Below, piece after piece: positions 33,441-45,689 of a stretch of DNA of 64,000 nt. The notes beneath the pieces are model-generated. The model ran no database searches, was not told where the DNA came from, and saw only the letters and a program-made list of their open reading frames with translations. The stretch lies in the NCBI RefSeq assembly GCF_032854445.1, contig NC_088304.1, forward strand, positions 25,743,704 to 25,807,703. Reading direction: 5' to 3'. The stretch is from Liolophura sinensis (lineage: Eukaryota > Mollusca > Polyplacophora > Chitonida > Chitonidae). The translations under genes were made by a program, and so were the position numbers. How positions within the stretch are numbered: position 1 is the first letter of the stretch; every line of letters starts with the position of its first letter.

Positions 33441-33499
33441 TTGGATCCAATGAAGTTTTATAAACAGGAATTCCGTCTGGATGCCACAGTGACTGTTCC

Positions 33500-34446
33500 A
33501 AGGTAATTTACATAAGCATACCCTAATACCTGAACCTTTTCAAAAACCTATGCAACGATCATTTTGAAACATTCTGAGAACTATGAGGTGTAGAGATATA
33601 ATTTGCACATGAAGCTATTTATGAACCTTGCATCCTTTGTGACAGAGACAAATCATTTTTAGCATCATTTTCATCATAAAGATACGCACAAATTCCCCAG
33701 AAAATAGTGCTTTAGTGGTTGTGAAGGTTGAAAATTTACAACAATGCAAGACTCTCACCAGTTATCACTGGAACCCAGATCTATTAATTTGAGTCAAGAA
33801 TAATTCAATTATACACAATTTGCACATTCAAAGCAAAACTACAGGTATCCATGCCGTTACTTAACATACTGTCTTCAGCAATACACACGTTAGAAAGATG
33901 TTTGTTTGGGATAACCAAACTTCCAATGTAGTCCGTAAAAAACTTGCCCAAAAGTTCCGAAATACTTCCAAACTATTTTTTTCTTCAATTTTTGATGTAA
34001 ATCTTGTAGGAATAGGGGGTATTACTAACTTCAAAATTGATGTGAAGGGTAAATCAGGTTTTCAGAGGGATATTCTTTAAATGTGATCTTAAAAATAACT
34101 TTCATATCTAATAACAAGTATGCATAGAATCCATTCTGCAGAATGAGCTATTTGTCAGAATTAAACAACGTTTTAATGCTGGCGCCATTCTTTGTGTATA
34201 TTAAATGCACTTACATGTGAGTGAAGACAAACTGAATTTTTGACAAATTGGAACGGTTCGTTGGTAGATTTTCATTTGAATTCCCTAGAATTTAATGTGT
34301 TTTACGTAATGGTAATACACGTAGTTTTAGTGAGTATGTAAACCTAAGATTTTATTTGAAACCATGATTAAATGAACGTTCAAATAATGTGTAAGTTTGT
34401 TGATCGACAAACATTATATTCACTGCAACACAGATTATTTACAATC
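33500..34446. other. No gene seen
   Basis: AT-rich noncoding sequence after the helicase pseudogene. Confidence 0.4.
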
Positions 34447-34460
34447 TATTCCCTTTATGA

Positions 34461-34730
34461 GGGGCCTCCGTGGCTCAGTCGGTTAGTGCGCTAGCGCAGC
34501 GTAATGACCCAAGAGCCTCTCACCAATGCGGTCGCTGTGAGTTCAAGTCCAGATCATGCTGGCTTCCTCTCCGGCCGTAAGTGGGAAGGTCTTGCAGCAA
34601 CCTGCGGATGGTCGTGGGTTTCCCCCGGGCTCTGCCCGGTTTCCACTCACCATAATGCTGGCCGCCGTCGTATAAGTGAAATATTCTTGAGTACGGCGTA
34701 AAACACCAATCAACTAAATAAATAAACAAA
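34461..34730 (+). mobile_element. SINE S1, full-length reference copy
   Basis: The best copy. The head GGGGCCTCCG leads to an A-box TGGCTCAGTCGG (34471-34482) and a B-box GAGTTCAAGTCC (34539-34550), so the head is tRNA-derived and could carry an internal RNA polymerase III promoter. The body is GC-rich (CCTGCGGATGGTCGTGGGTT, GCTCTGCCCGG) and the 3' end is TTGAGTACGGCGTAAAACAC with an (AAAT)n tail. The target-site duplication TATTCCCTTTATG is exact at 34447-34459 and 34731-34743, so the insertion is fairly recent. Confidence 0.95.
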
Positions 34731-34744
34731 TATTCCCTTTATGT

Positions 34745-35130
34745 ATGAACATCTGAATAATAGAAAATTTTGTTTAACTGAATCCCAAGACAAATGGAAA
34801 AAGAAAAAATATTCACCCTAAAGTGAAATAAAAGAATTTTTTTTCTTTGTCACTCACACCATGAGTATAAACCATCACTGCCCTTACGATCAATGAAGGA
34901 AGCAGTCCGAACTTGCAAAGACATCTTCGGTGCTAAAAGAATCTCTGTTTGAGAATATAGTTCACACATTCAGTCAAATACTTTGACAGCTTTTAGTGCA
35001 TGTAGAAATGTGGTACCTTCAACTTTAAACAAATGTTTGTTGTCGCCATGTCTCTTTGCTGTATAGCATCTTTAAAGGTTTTCATCAGGAAGTATTACTG
35101 AAGAAAGGTGAGCACGTCATTTCTTAAGTT
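34745..35130. other. No gene seen
   Basis: Noncoding gap between the SINE and the minus-strand exon series. Confidence 0.4.
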
Positions 35131-35131
35131 A

Positions 35132-35353
35132 TCATCTTCCTCTCTTCTTCTGCATGATGTAAACTGGATTGTGTATTCCCGGTAAGGAAACGAAGAGCTG
35201 ATGCTCATTCTCCAGAAAACTCTCGGCAAACTTCATTTGCACCGGATTTCTATTGCTAATTACAAGTTTAAAGGGCATATTTGACGCTTCAACACGACGT
35301 TGGACATTTATCTGTGTTGGGCCTACCTTAGGAAGGAAAAACACTGTCTTCCG
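35132..35353 (-). pseudogene. Possible last exon of the minus-strand DUF6589-like gene
   Basis: A frame of about 70 residues (FFLPKVGPTQINVQRRVE ... IMQKKRGR, stop at 35132) follows an acceptor-like GACGGAAGACAG on the minus strand. It lies downstream of, and on the same strand as, the exon series at 35.65-40 kb, so it could be the last exon. I do not recognise its domain. Confidence 0.25.
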
Positions 35354-36075
35354 TCCATCTGACTACCGAAAAGTAGAGCAAGGTTATCATTGTCTATTGC
35401 AACCTACACAATATGTACATCCAGTACCCTGACCTCTCTGATTTACCCCTAATTTCTGATCACACTAATATACGTGAAAAATGTTCTGAATGTCTTGTTA
35501 AGCAACAATCAGATAAATAACTTTTGGCCATGTTCTCCAAAGCATACTTAAGACTATGTTGACTACAGGTGTGCATATATGAGGTACAGTACATGGGATG
35601 ATGGTAGTTCTGATTATCATGAGCCTGAACAAGATGATATTTCTGGAAACCGTTTTCTAACAGTTTTAATTTTACTTCTTTTCAGCTATCAACATGAATT
35701 TACAGCCATAATTACCTCTTCAAGCTGGAATGGTGTGACATATGTTTCCACAAAAGGATCCATGAATAAGTGAAAGACTTTCTGATGCCGGGGACGTTCA
35801 AACATTCCAACATTTTGCGGTGGTGGGTTGGCTGTAGGAGAGGAGTCCTGTGTTCCTAAGCCAAAGTGTTCCATGGCCAGCTGTACCAGGTCAGATTTCC
35901 CAGATGTCATTATCAAATCCTCGTGTGACTTAAAACTGACCTTAACCTGTCCGTTTACGTTTGATCGTTGTATAACAGCTTTCAGGTTTGCCATGGTTCC
36001 TTGTTCCTGTCCTTTCGGGAGTTTCAAACATGTCTTGCAGAGTTTCTGTACGAATATGTAACGTATACTTTAAAA

Positions 36076-36208
36076 GTGTTCATTTATTTCTTTTTGATTG
36101 GTGTTTTACGCCGTACGAAAGAGTATTTTACTTGTACAACGGCAGCCAGCATTAAGGTGGGAGGAAACTGGGCAGAGCCCAGGGGAAACCCACGACCATT
36201 CGCAGATT
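36076..36208 (-). mobile_element. SINE S1, 5'-truncated
   Basis: Reverse orientation: ATTTATTTCTTTTTGATTGG tail, body to ACCCACGACCATTCGCAG. It is next to the fifth exon of the DUF6589-like pseudogene. Confidence 0.85.
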
Positions 36209-36887
36209 TTACCACGTATAACTGTTGGGGAACGAGCATAGGTTTACTATTGGCACTGCCCAGTTTCCACCCAATATATTGGCTGCCGTAGTTGGTGTTA
36301 CATTGTGAGACATTTTAATCAACAAAAAAGAACCCTAAATAAAACGATACATTGCCTTTTTATTGCTTGAGGTATATTCTGTGTATAGCATGATATATAT
36401 TTTTTAAATAATAATCCATTTGTCCTTTTAACTGAAAAGTATGCTATGCTATACCTTTGTATTGATAGTTACCTCGAGGAAGTCTTGCTGGATCTGGAAG
36501 AATTCCACTACCATCGGCTGAAGGTTTTCAAACCTCTCTTCTCATGTATGAGCTCCATCCTTCAAGTTCCGAGCTCCTCGCAGTCGCACCTTAGTCAGCT
36601 GGTAATCGCCTATTGGAATGTCCAGGGATTCAAACTTTTCATCTGATGATGAAAAAATAATGTACAAATGAATATAGTGCAGTGTATTTTTATGTATATT
36701 CCGTAGTAAATGTCATACACATGCTGAGGGAAGCTTCAGAGGGTTAAGACATTGGCTCACTGGCATTGCAAGGTCACATTTACAGTTTTAAGTCTGGAAA
36801 TTTGTCAGATACCTGGCAAAAGCCACGGCTTTACTTTGACATTTCATTTTTCTCTAATGATAAACCTCACCATAATATAACAGAAAA

Positions 36888-36926
36888 TGTCTTGAGTACG
36901 GCATTAAACACTGATTAATCAAATCA
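36888..36926 (+). mobile_element. SINE S1 3'-end scrap
   Basis: Only TGTCTTGAGTACGGCATTAA and a short tail remain. Confidence 0.6.
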
Positions 36927-39900
36927 TGCATATGTGATTCATATAAAAAGGTAGATGTACAAGTTACTCTATGTGTGGTCTGAGAAGGTCACTATAGATC
37001 ACTATAATATCTGCAACAAAACATGTTCATGACTTAAACATTTAAAACGTTGTTGTGAACGGTTTGAATTAATTTTTTGTATAATGTGTCGATTAGTATA
37101 TTATGTTAGTAAGAGCGATAACTCACGCATTTCAAAATGTTACTTGAATATGACTGCAGCTGAAAACTTTTAGATAGTAAGGTGTTACATGCACAAAGCG
37201 GAACAGTAATTAAAGCCCTTTTCATTATGGTCATCAGTATGCAGTCAGTTCAGTACCTTTAAGACCACGCATATACTGTCTTGTGAAGTAATATCTGTGA
37301 TGTATGACAAAGTTCTACAATGTTCGGAAACTTGATTAAATTTACAAGGTGATGTTCATTTTTGTTTTATATGGACAAATATATATTTGTTAACTTACAG
37401 GTAGGCTCTTAGGTATGTTAAAATAACATGGACTTGGATATGCAAACTGTTGTGGTTCTTAATTGTTTATATCTAGTTTGCCTTGCCCAGTATGAGATGA
37501 TGATACTTTTACTCAAAAAACAGCTTCCAGTAAATGACAGCTCACTTCAGATTGTCCTCTATGTTGTATTTCAAGCTGGCCTGGAGCTGCTGTGGTACCA
37601 TGGTTGCATGCAGATGAAACACTGCTGCATGTACAGGAATGAACATCAAATCAGTCTTTCAATAGTCAACTTTGTAAATAAATGTAAATTATAGACCTCT
37701 AAACATCAGAAAATCAGTAGCAATAAGACATAAACTTACAGCACATGTTGAACATTACACCATGCAAAGCAGAAAAGTATTTAAACGCGATCAAAGCACA
37801 ACTCTGAGGCACCTCTTCCCTCTTGGTGATACCAGAGCTTTGCTTACTCCAGACAGGATTGCAGAATCGCTATGCAGTCAAAATAATATGCTTCATTCTT
37901 CAGCAGCACAGGCATCGTGCAAGGTGTTGATTTAATTGACATTGCTTAAGAATATTCATGTGAAATTGCCTTTGAACAAATCATATCCAGCCTTTTAAGG
38001 CCTGCGAAGGTGTCCACGAGGTCCCTTGCAATTAAGATCTTCAGAACATCTTAATACTTCATAATCTCCCCTGAATTGGCTAACAAGTCTTGAACAGTAA
38101 CATTCTTTGGATCACCACATGGTCTGTCATTTGGTAAAGCTGATGTGTCAATTCTGTCAGGTGTGCATCAGATGCAAAACAGTTGTAGTCTTTGTCTTTA
38201 AAACTTAATGTTACATCATTTGTTTTCACTCGAAAATCTAAATTATCCCCATTATTTTTTCATCTTTTCCAATTTGAATTTCTTTCACAATGGCTTGTGT
38301 TGAGAATACACCGAAGTCCTTCACCATCGCTGGGATACTTGTATGGGTAAGAGTCAGATGTATAGTGTTGAGTCGGGAGAGGAGCTGTAATCTAAAACAT
38401 GAATTAAAAATTATTATAAATCTAAGATAAGTCAAGCATCTTGGTAACAGAATCATAACGATTTTAATAGTTATTTCATTATAGGTAGTCACTTACACAT
38501 ACATTTCACTTGCTGAGTCCAAATCCTCACTGAACTGCATTTTGTCTCTGGACATGCCTGTGTTAAACTCCCTCTATCCATTAAAAAGACTAGCCTTTAT
38601 TCAGACTAGTAATGTAAAAATAAATTCACTTATACTCTGTATTTTCCACTAAAGATCAAGTGCCATATCTCAGTTCCCATCATCTACACACAGAAATTTG
38701 TCTCCATTCCAAAAACAAGTGTTATTTTATTTAGTAGTAACTATAAAATGGAAAAATGGCCTTAAATGCAGTGACAATGTTTAGGAATTCTGATTCTAAT
38801 TTCATATCTCAATTTATAGTGCCAAACAAATAAATGTTTTCATTTACCCAAAGTCTTTAACTTTTTCAACCACCACTGAGATCAGTATTTTGAAATATTC
38901 TGAGAGAACTGGATTATTGTGTGCACAAGCATAAGTTTCTGTCTGATAATTACATTAAAGTTGGTATCTACTATTGAGTAATTGCTGACAACTGTTTTAC
39001 TCTGCTTTGCATGATCCTACCAAATATAGTCGCAATCCTGGTTACACGGCAGTTATCCAGTTTCCCGTGACAGCACAGATTTAGTACATCAAGCAAAAAT
39101 GGGACATTCTCTTGCATTTCCGCAATGACCATCGCAAATATATCATCTCTCAGAAGGTGTGCTGTGTCCTTAAAATAGAGAATGCTGCTCTTCTTGAACT
39201 TTGTTTTCAGCTGTGATTCAATCTCTTCAAGAATCACTTATTGCAAAGCTTCATAGAGGCCTGCGTGTTTGCGCAGAAGGAAAGAGAATCTTTAAACCGG
39301 AAGAGGATCTTTTAATGTGAACTCATTTAAAATGTCAACAAATTCAAGTTCTGTTATTGTGGCCATCTGGTCATCTAGAAGAGGTAAGGTCTTCAATAAT
39401 CCTTCCATAGGTTTGTTTTCCACCACTGTGTCTAAACCAGTAACATAAGGGTGTTCTGCTAATGGTTGTCTAAGGTCCTTTATCTTACCCATACCATCAA
39501 CATCACTGTCAGGATCAGACATCAGCCTTTTCCTACCCTTCTCGTGAGACGTTGACTTCTCTTCTGTATTTACCATCTTCAGCTTTTCAATAGATTTTAT
39601 CAAATAATCTGTAGTTTTTGTGCTTTTTTAAAGTCTCCGTTGTTCTTTCTGTGCAGACAGAGGTGTTGTAGCTTTCCTCTTATCCCTTAACTGGAGTATC
39701 TGTTTCAAAACTGATCTTGGGTCCAATTTGAACTTAGAAATTCTTAACTCCGTTTCAGAAGACCGGCAAAGGAGGGAAGCATGCTTCCCTATGTGGATTT
39801 TTCGACATAGGACACATTCAATGTATTTTAGAATTTCCTTCCCTTTCAGATTTGTAACACGTTTTTCATCAGCTGAATTACATAGGCAATACTGTTTAGC

Positions 39901-39999
39901 AAGTGTTCTGTCTCGCTATTCACGTTATCAGCGGAATTACGAGTGCCAATTTCAGTATCAAATTCACTAGGTCATCACCTTTACAGCAAGTTTCCTACA

Positions 40000-40860
40000 A
40001 GTTTAATGTCTATTTTTACTGTTCACGTCAGTTAAAAATAAAAAGTCCTTAGTTTTATCTAACTAATTCACCTTAATTCACAGGTGAAATACTCATGAAC
40101 ATCTTTAAAAAGCGCTCAGCACGTTGGCAATTACTTGCTGTTTTGTTTACATCAGGTGAAAGTAGTCCTCTCCGATCAGGTGACGTCATGCACGAGCCTC
40201 GCTTTCAAAGTCACTGTTCTAGACAGCATGGTATATCCCAAGTATATTAGAGATGTAATCTCAACGGAGGCAGTAGGCACGTGTCTGTTTTAGAATGGAT
40301 GCTTTGTATGTCTATCACGGAATAGAAGAAACAAAATTTCCCCAACTCCACCAAATGTGATCGAGTTGACAGTAGTTATACGGTTGTGTATTTTAAAACG
40401 CTACTGCCTATTCCCGACAGTTATCATATGTCGACAGTACCCAAAGCTCATCTGCACCTAAGGAGAAGCTGAGATTCTATTAACTGTGGTGTATACCTTG
40501 CCAAACGTTGAGGTAAAGAATTCAGTTTCCTATACTTATCATTAAAGCGAACATCATTTAGGTCAGCATTAAACCATTAGGATTAGTTTATTAAACAATG
40601 AAATCTGACCTGTTCTCTCTTTTTGTACGACAGTGCGTAGAGTACCCCGGCGCTCTAATACACAACATGGTGAAAAGGAAAAGAGAAAAAGTAAGTAAAG
40701 ATTTGTGATAAGTTCATTATTGTGCAAACTTTGTTACGTAATTATGTGACCATATTGATTTATATATCATCATCTCGCTGATATTTAATCAAGCTTCTGC
40801 TCTTTTTACTAAATCGTTGCTTTACACATCTAAAAAAATACTTGCATTCTTTGTCCCCCT
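40000..40860. other. Mostly noncoding; one possible mini-exon
   Basis: At 40667 an ATG encodes MVKRKREK and runs directly into a GTAAGT donor at 40691, as a first coding exon might. No downstream partner is found because the Penelope-like element starts soon after. The rest shows no coding signal. Confidence 0.25.
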
Positions 40861-40864
40861 CCCC

Positions 40865-43410
40865 ATCTGGGGGTCTCCGAGGTGAGACGAATAGGACGGG
40901 TGAACGGGTACCGTAGGACCTACTACTCTTCTTTGATGAACCTGATGTTCGTAGTGCTGTGCCTAGTTATTTTAATATCCAAGAGCCCACTTGTGTATCC
41001 TATGAGTATACAAAGTCTATCGCTTCCAAAAGTTTCAATTATTCCCAGACCATCAAGGAGTTCGATTTAGCGACGTATACTTCTGGTGGCTATAACTGTG
41101 ATTGCAAATCCTCAGGTTTTACCTACGACAAATGTAAACATCTCCTGACTGGTGACCTTAATATTATTAGGAATCACGATCTAAGGAATCTCTTTGTGAG
41201 GCGTCCTCAGAGAAAAGTATAGAGAAAAGAGAAATGTCAACATTAGATCTAACATAAAAAATATCATCTCGGGACTTGAGGAATATGTTTAAAAAATAGT
41301 CCATACGGGAGAAAGTGGATTCTTCGGTACTCAACGATTGACTTGAACTTGTCAAAAGACGGTTAGTTTAGCTATACACCGAATAGACATTGATGCTCTA
41401 CCTAAAGTTAAACAGGTTCTGAGGGATCCCACTGTGCAAGAAACACTTGCTCACTCTCACAGTAAATTTGTCATCACTGTAGCGGACCAGGCTCCTAATA
41501 ATGTCATCTTTATTTGCCAGAATTATTATTATCAAATTCTTGTTCAAGAGCTATATACACCTACAACAGCATCTACATATTCTGCTACTACATGTACTCT
41601 GGAGGAAATATTTAATAAACACAAAACCTCTCTAAAAGAAGGGGGCATAAATATACCTACCCGTCATACAGAAATACCACAACTTTACTGGATTCCTAAA
41701 ATGCATAAATCCCCATACAAGGCTCGATTTATTGCGGGTTCAAGAAGTTGTACCACCAAACTCTTGTCAATCCTACGTACGGGAGCGTTACAAGAAGCAA
41801 AGTCATTTTGGAATAAGTATTGATGTGCCATAACAAAAAATTCAGGTGTCAGCTGCATGTGGATTCTTATCAACTCTAAACGTCTTACAGAAAAACGTGA
41901 TGCTCATATGCATATACCGTACAAAGACGTATCCAGATGGGATTTCTCTCTACTACAATTCCTCACAAAGATCTTATTGAAAGAATATCGTCGTTAATTG
42001 TCTCGGTATTTACTAAAATAGGTCACCGTTACATTAACGTCAAAAGCAATAAGGCTTTCTTTAGTTTTACAATTTATAAAGGTTACCACTCATGGGATCT
42101 TACATTATTTATTGTATTGCTTGAATTTCTCATTAATAACATTTATGTGAAATTCGGAGATACCATTTACCAACAGAGCATACGTATTCCAATAGGTACC
42201 AATTGTGCGCCTCTTCTGGCAGACTTATACCTGTTTTCATATGAGTACGACTATATGCAGAAATTACTTAAAAGTAAAATCTTTAAAGCTCGATCATTTT
42301 CATTTACCAAGCGGTATATTGATGACCTAGTGGCGTTAAATAACCCCCATATTGTTGAAGCGGTGAAGGAAGCGGTCATAGTTCTGATGGTACATCTTAT
42401 TTGGATCTATATCTGTACAAAGACGAACAAGGTCTCCTTTCACGTCGCCTTTACGACAAAAGGGATAATTCCAATGCTGATATTGTAAATTATCCTTATT
42501 TGGATAGCAATATACCAAAGGGTCCTGCATATGGCGTATACATATCTCGCCTTATAGCATTTGTCAAATATTGCGTAAATTGTGATGACTTTAATCTGCG
42601 TCACAAGTTGTTAGTTCAAAAACTGGTTTGTCAAGGATACTCCATAAAAAGGCCTTCATTCTAAGTTTCTCAAATTCTACACTGAATATAACACTCTCGT
42701 TGGCAGGTATGGACAGAGCGTTCAGAATCTCTGGCGATATGCATTGCGATCAACCACATAGATCGCGCTATTATCCTTATTGACATATCTATCGAGTGCA
42801 TACTATTTAACAACATAGATGGCGCTGGTTGTCACTGAGTGTAACCGCCTATCTTGCAGACAGTTTTTATACAGATCAGCATGTCATGTGTAACATCATA
42901 GATGTCGCCTCTTGTAGTGTGAGATCCTTACATATTAACGGGAAAGACGTAATCGTCCGTTACTTTTGAATGACAATCTGTTCGGTTAAGATCTGTAACG
43001 CTCGTCATTTTTGTACTGTATCTAATACCGTTTAACCTGGGGCTAGGGGCAGCCATGCTCATTTCATCTGCACGATGCCTTTATGAACAGCTGCAATCAA
43101 AGGGCGATTGAGATACCTTGTTTAATTGTTATTTGACCTTGACCTCATTCATGGACTACGAATTTGAACTTTGATATGGAATTCATGCCTGGAATATCCA
43201 CCCTCTACCCGGCATCATTGAAAACTGATGACCGCTTCTCTCTTGTGTGTTACCGGCTTTATTTCCTGTTTGTATAATTTTTTACATACCTTTGTCTTTG
43301 GGAGCTAATGTTAAACGTTGTTTTGGAAATGGATCTTGCGATTATCGACTTGGGGCGCCCTTTGTTGGCTACGAATGGTATACAAATGTCGGACATGACG
43401 CTTACATTCA
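40865..43410 (+). mobile_element. Penelope-like retroelement, best copy
   Basis: Four frames, separated by frameshifts or stops, form one reverse transcriptase. 40959-41222 carries YNCDCKSSGF and LLTGDLNII (a CxC motif region). 41434-41823 has ADQAPNNVIFIC and LYWIPKMHKSPYKARF. 41937-42488 has the RT B-motif RIPIGTNCAPLLADLYLF and the catalytic YIDD (42315-42326). 42401-42664 has LYDKRDNSNADIVNYPYL and GPAYGVYISRL. A noncoding tail runs to about 43410. No GIY-YIG endonuclease follows the RT, so this fits the Naiad-type Penelope elements, which carry that domain at the N-terminus; none is visible upstream here, so the copy is probably 5'-truncated. The clade call is inference. The YIDD is intact, but the frame is not. 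Confidence 0.75.
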
Positions 43411-43419
43411 GCCCTCTGG

Positions 43420-43990
43420 GCAAGCTTGTCGTAAACGGGGACTAACCTAGAATTTGCCCGTGTGGGCCCGGTGAATATAATAGGCGATCACATTTTCGGC
43501 TGTGTGACGCAATCGGGGAGCGACCTGTTTGCCCTGGATTGCCACTCGTATTCTCCGAGGACGGGATCCTGGTGGCTGAGGGCGTGTTGGTCTTGCGAGA
43601 TTCTCGCGCTCAACACTCCACTGACCCTTTCTTGGAGAGAGACGGGAGGTCCAATCAATCGGCTTCACTACGTGTTGCGTCTGTTTCGTCCCAAAATTTC
43701 TCCATAACATCACTCTTTAGGGAATAAATGGTATTTCTCAATTTTTATTGCGGCATTACGTTTGAAGCGGTGAGTCATTTGTCAGTGAGGTAGTTCGTGT
43801 CCGATGTGCTACATTCTTCATTGGGTGGGAGGCCGAGGAGCACGTGGTTGGGAATTGGGCGCGCATATTAATGCCATCTATTTAAGTGTATCTCATGTGG
43901 AGTCCTTGGTGCGTTTCCTGCTGGATATCCCCAGCCTCAAGCATCGCCCTTATTGGCATTCCGTGGTCGGTGTGAAACACACGGGTTGAA
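43420..43990 (+). other. Possible 5' part of the non-LTR element
   Basis: GC-richer than its neighbours and with an open frame 43539-43727 (GILVAEGVLVLRDSR). It may be the untranslated leader or ORF1 start of the non-LTR element that follows, but I cannot confirm this. Confidence 0.25.
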
Positions 43991-45689
43991 ATTTTTATAT
44001 ATTTTGCAAGCCTTCCTTAAACCTTTCTGCAAATGTTTCTAATATATCTATCAGAATTTCCCCTCAGCCGTCTTTGTCGAATGCGGATAAAAAGAAGTTG
44101 GAGGTTTTGTCAGATCCGCTTGATAATGGACAGGATAGTCGACCGGCTTTTTAACAGGCTTGTATCGTTCACAGCAGCTGAGAGTGAACAAAAGATCCGG
44201 AGACATTCTCATCGAATGTTTCCGGAAACAGCAGTCTAAACGTTTACCGGCATTAAATAATATTTCCGATATATCTCTATTTGCATCCCCTCACAATTCC
44301 CTGAACAGTTGTCAGGTAATAATACGTGACAGGGATGGTGATATTATTGACTTATCTGAAGAGAACTAAATTCTCAAAGTGTTGCCAGAGTGAAACACTT
44401 CACAACGAAGAAAGGTGGTAACATCCTGATATTAAATACATCTTTGTTGACCTTTAATACTACCTCTCTTCTGTCGCATATCTGCTTTGGCCTTTATGAG
44501 GTAAATGTGGATTTATATATCCCTAACCCCAAAACGTTGTTTCAATTGCGGCAAGGGCTTATGTAAAAATGAACTGGTTTGTTCCCGATGCGGCAGTGAA
44601 GGTCATGATAGTTTCGACTGTAGAACGGCAGAACGGTTAAGTATTACAACTGCGGTTTAGATCATATGGCCTCCTCTTAGGACTGTCTACGTTCGTTAAA
44701 GAAAAATAAATAATCAGTGTAAAAGTCAGCAACAATATATCTTATCAGGAATCTCGCAAATTACTCTTACCCTCTTATATTTCTCTGCAGAATTCGTTTG
44801 CCAATGTGGCCAAGTGAGTAACATATGTTTCTACTCAAACGTCATTAACTTGGCCCATTGAGAACGAAAAATCTAGTTCTACTCTTCTGTAAGTTTCGAC
44901 TCAACCTGCGTCTAATTCTTACTCAACCAAGACTACTTCAACACCACAAATAAAACCAGTAAATAGTACTGAACAAACTGATAAATCTGACCCCAAACCC
45001 TCTAAAATAATAATGGCAAAAATAAGGACAAAAATATAATTTAGTAATAAACCTCGTGGCCCCCACATAGCATTCCTCTAAAGCCATTAAAGATCCTGTC
45101 CAAACCTCCCGTCACTAAATCTCCTATACGCCTCCCTCCATAATGTCTATATGTGATGAAATTATACAGTGGAATTGTCAAGGTGAATTTTACTAAAATA
45201 ACACAGCTAGTGCCAGTCATCAAATCCTAGTGCCCTGTCTTCGGGAAACTCACCTGAAGACATCACACCAATATAAAATAACTCTAAAAATGTTATTCAC
45301 TTTATAGTCACTTTTGTAGTGAAGAAGAGTGAGCTCTCGGTCGCTCCTTTGTCTTCATCCATAATAGCGTTATCCACAGTCCTGTTGTTCTGTGGCCGTC
45401 CGTGTTGTGCTCTCCAAAACAATTACTTTATCTTCGGTTTATATTCCTCCACGTGCTTCTTTGTCAGGTTCTCAGTTACACAGCGTAACAGAACAATTAC
45501 CCAAACCTTTTATAATAATGGGAGATCTTAATTCCCATAACCCCTTATGGGGCAGTAATAATATAAATGATAAGGTCAAACAACTGGAAAACTTTTTGGA
45601 AGACTCATTTTCTGATGAACTGTGCTGTTTTAATAATGGTTCAAATAACTATTTACATCCAAACTGTCTGTATTATAAAGAGATGGCTT

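Larger units (their letters stand above)
35650..39990 (-). pseudogene. Decayed multi-exon gene, DUF6589-like
   Basis: Read on the minus strand. First piece (39930-39290): cysteine/histidine pairs (QYCLCNSADEK, CVLCRKIHIGKH, LLCRSSE), a basic stretch, one stop near 39637, then LAEHPYVTGLDTVVENKP. Second piece (39280-38970): GLYEALQ, a stop, then ILYFKDTAHLLRDDIF, FLLDVLNLCCHGKLDN and RIATIFGRIMQSRVKQLSAI. Third (about 38395-38240): LLSRLNTIHLTLTHTSIPAM after an AG acceptor. Fourth (36645-36478): DIPIGDYQLTKVRLRGARN, a stop, then VVEFFQIQQDFLEV with a GT donor. Fifth (36027-35689): TMANLKAVIQRSNVNG ... LVQLAMEHFGL ... FVETYV. The order and phrases fit my memory of DUF6589-type proteins, which are multi-copy and probably transposon-borne. 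The call is by recollection only. Confidence 0.45.

Noticed and set aside
34461-34550. Functional tRNA gene at the SINE head
   Set aside because: A and B boxes are present, but the sequence does not close into an acceptor stem and is repeated as the head of a SINE.
36446-36646. Plus-strand 66-codon frame
   Set aside because: The minus strand of the same stretch carries a coherent exon (DIPIGDYQLTKVRL ... FFQIQQDFLEV) with splice sites; the plus frame is its shadow.
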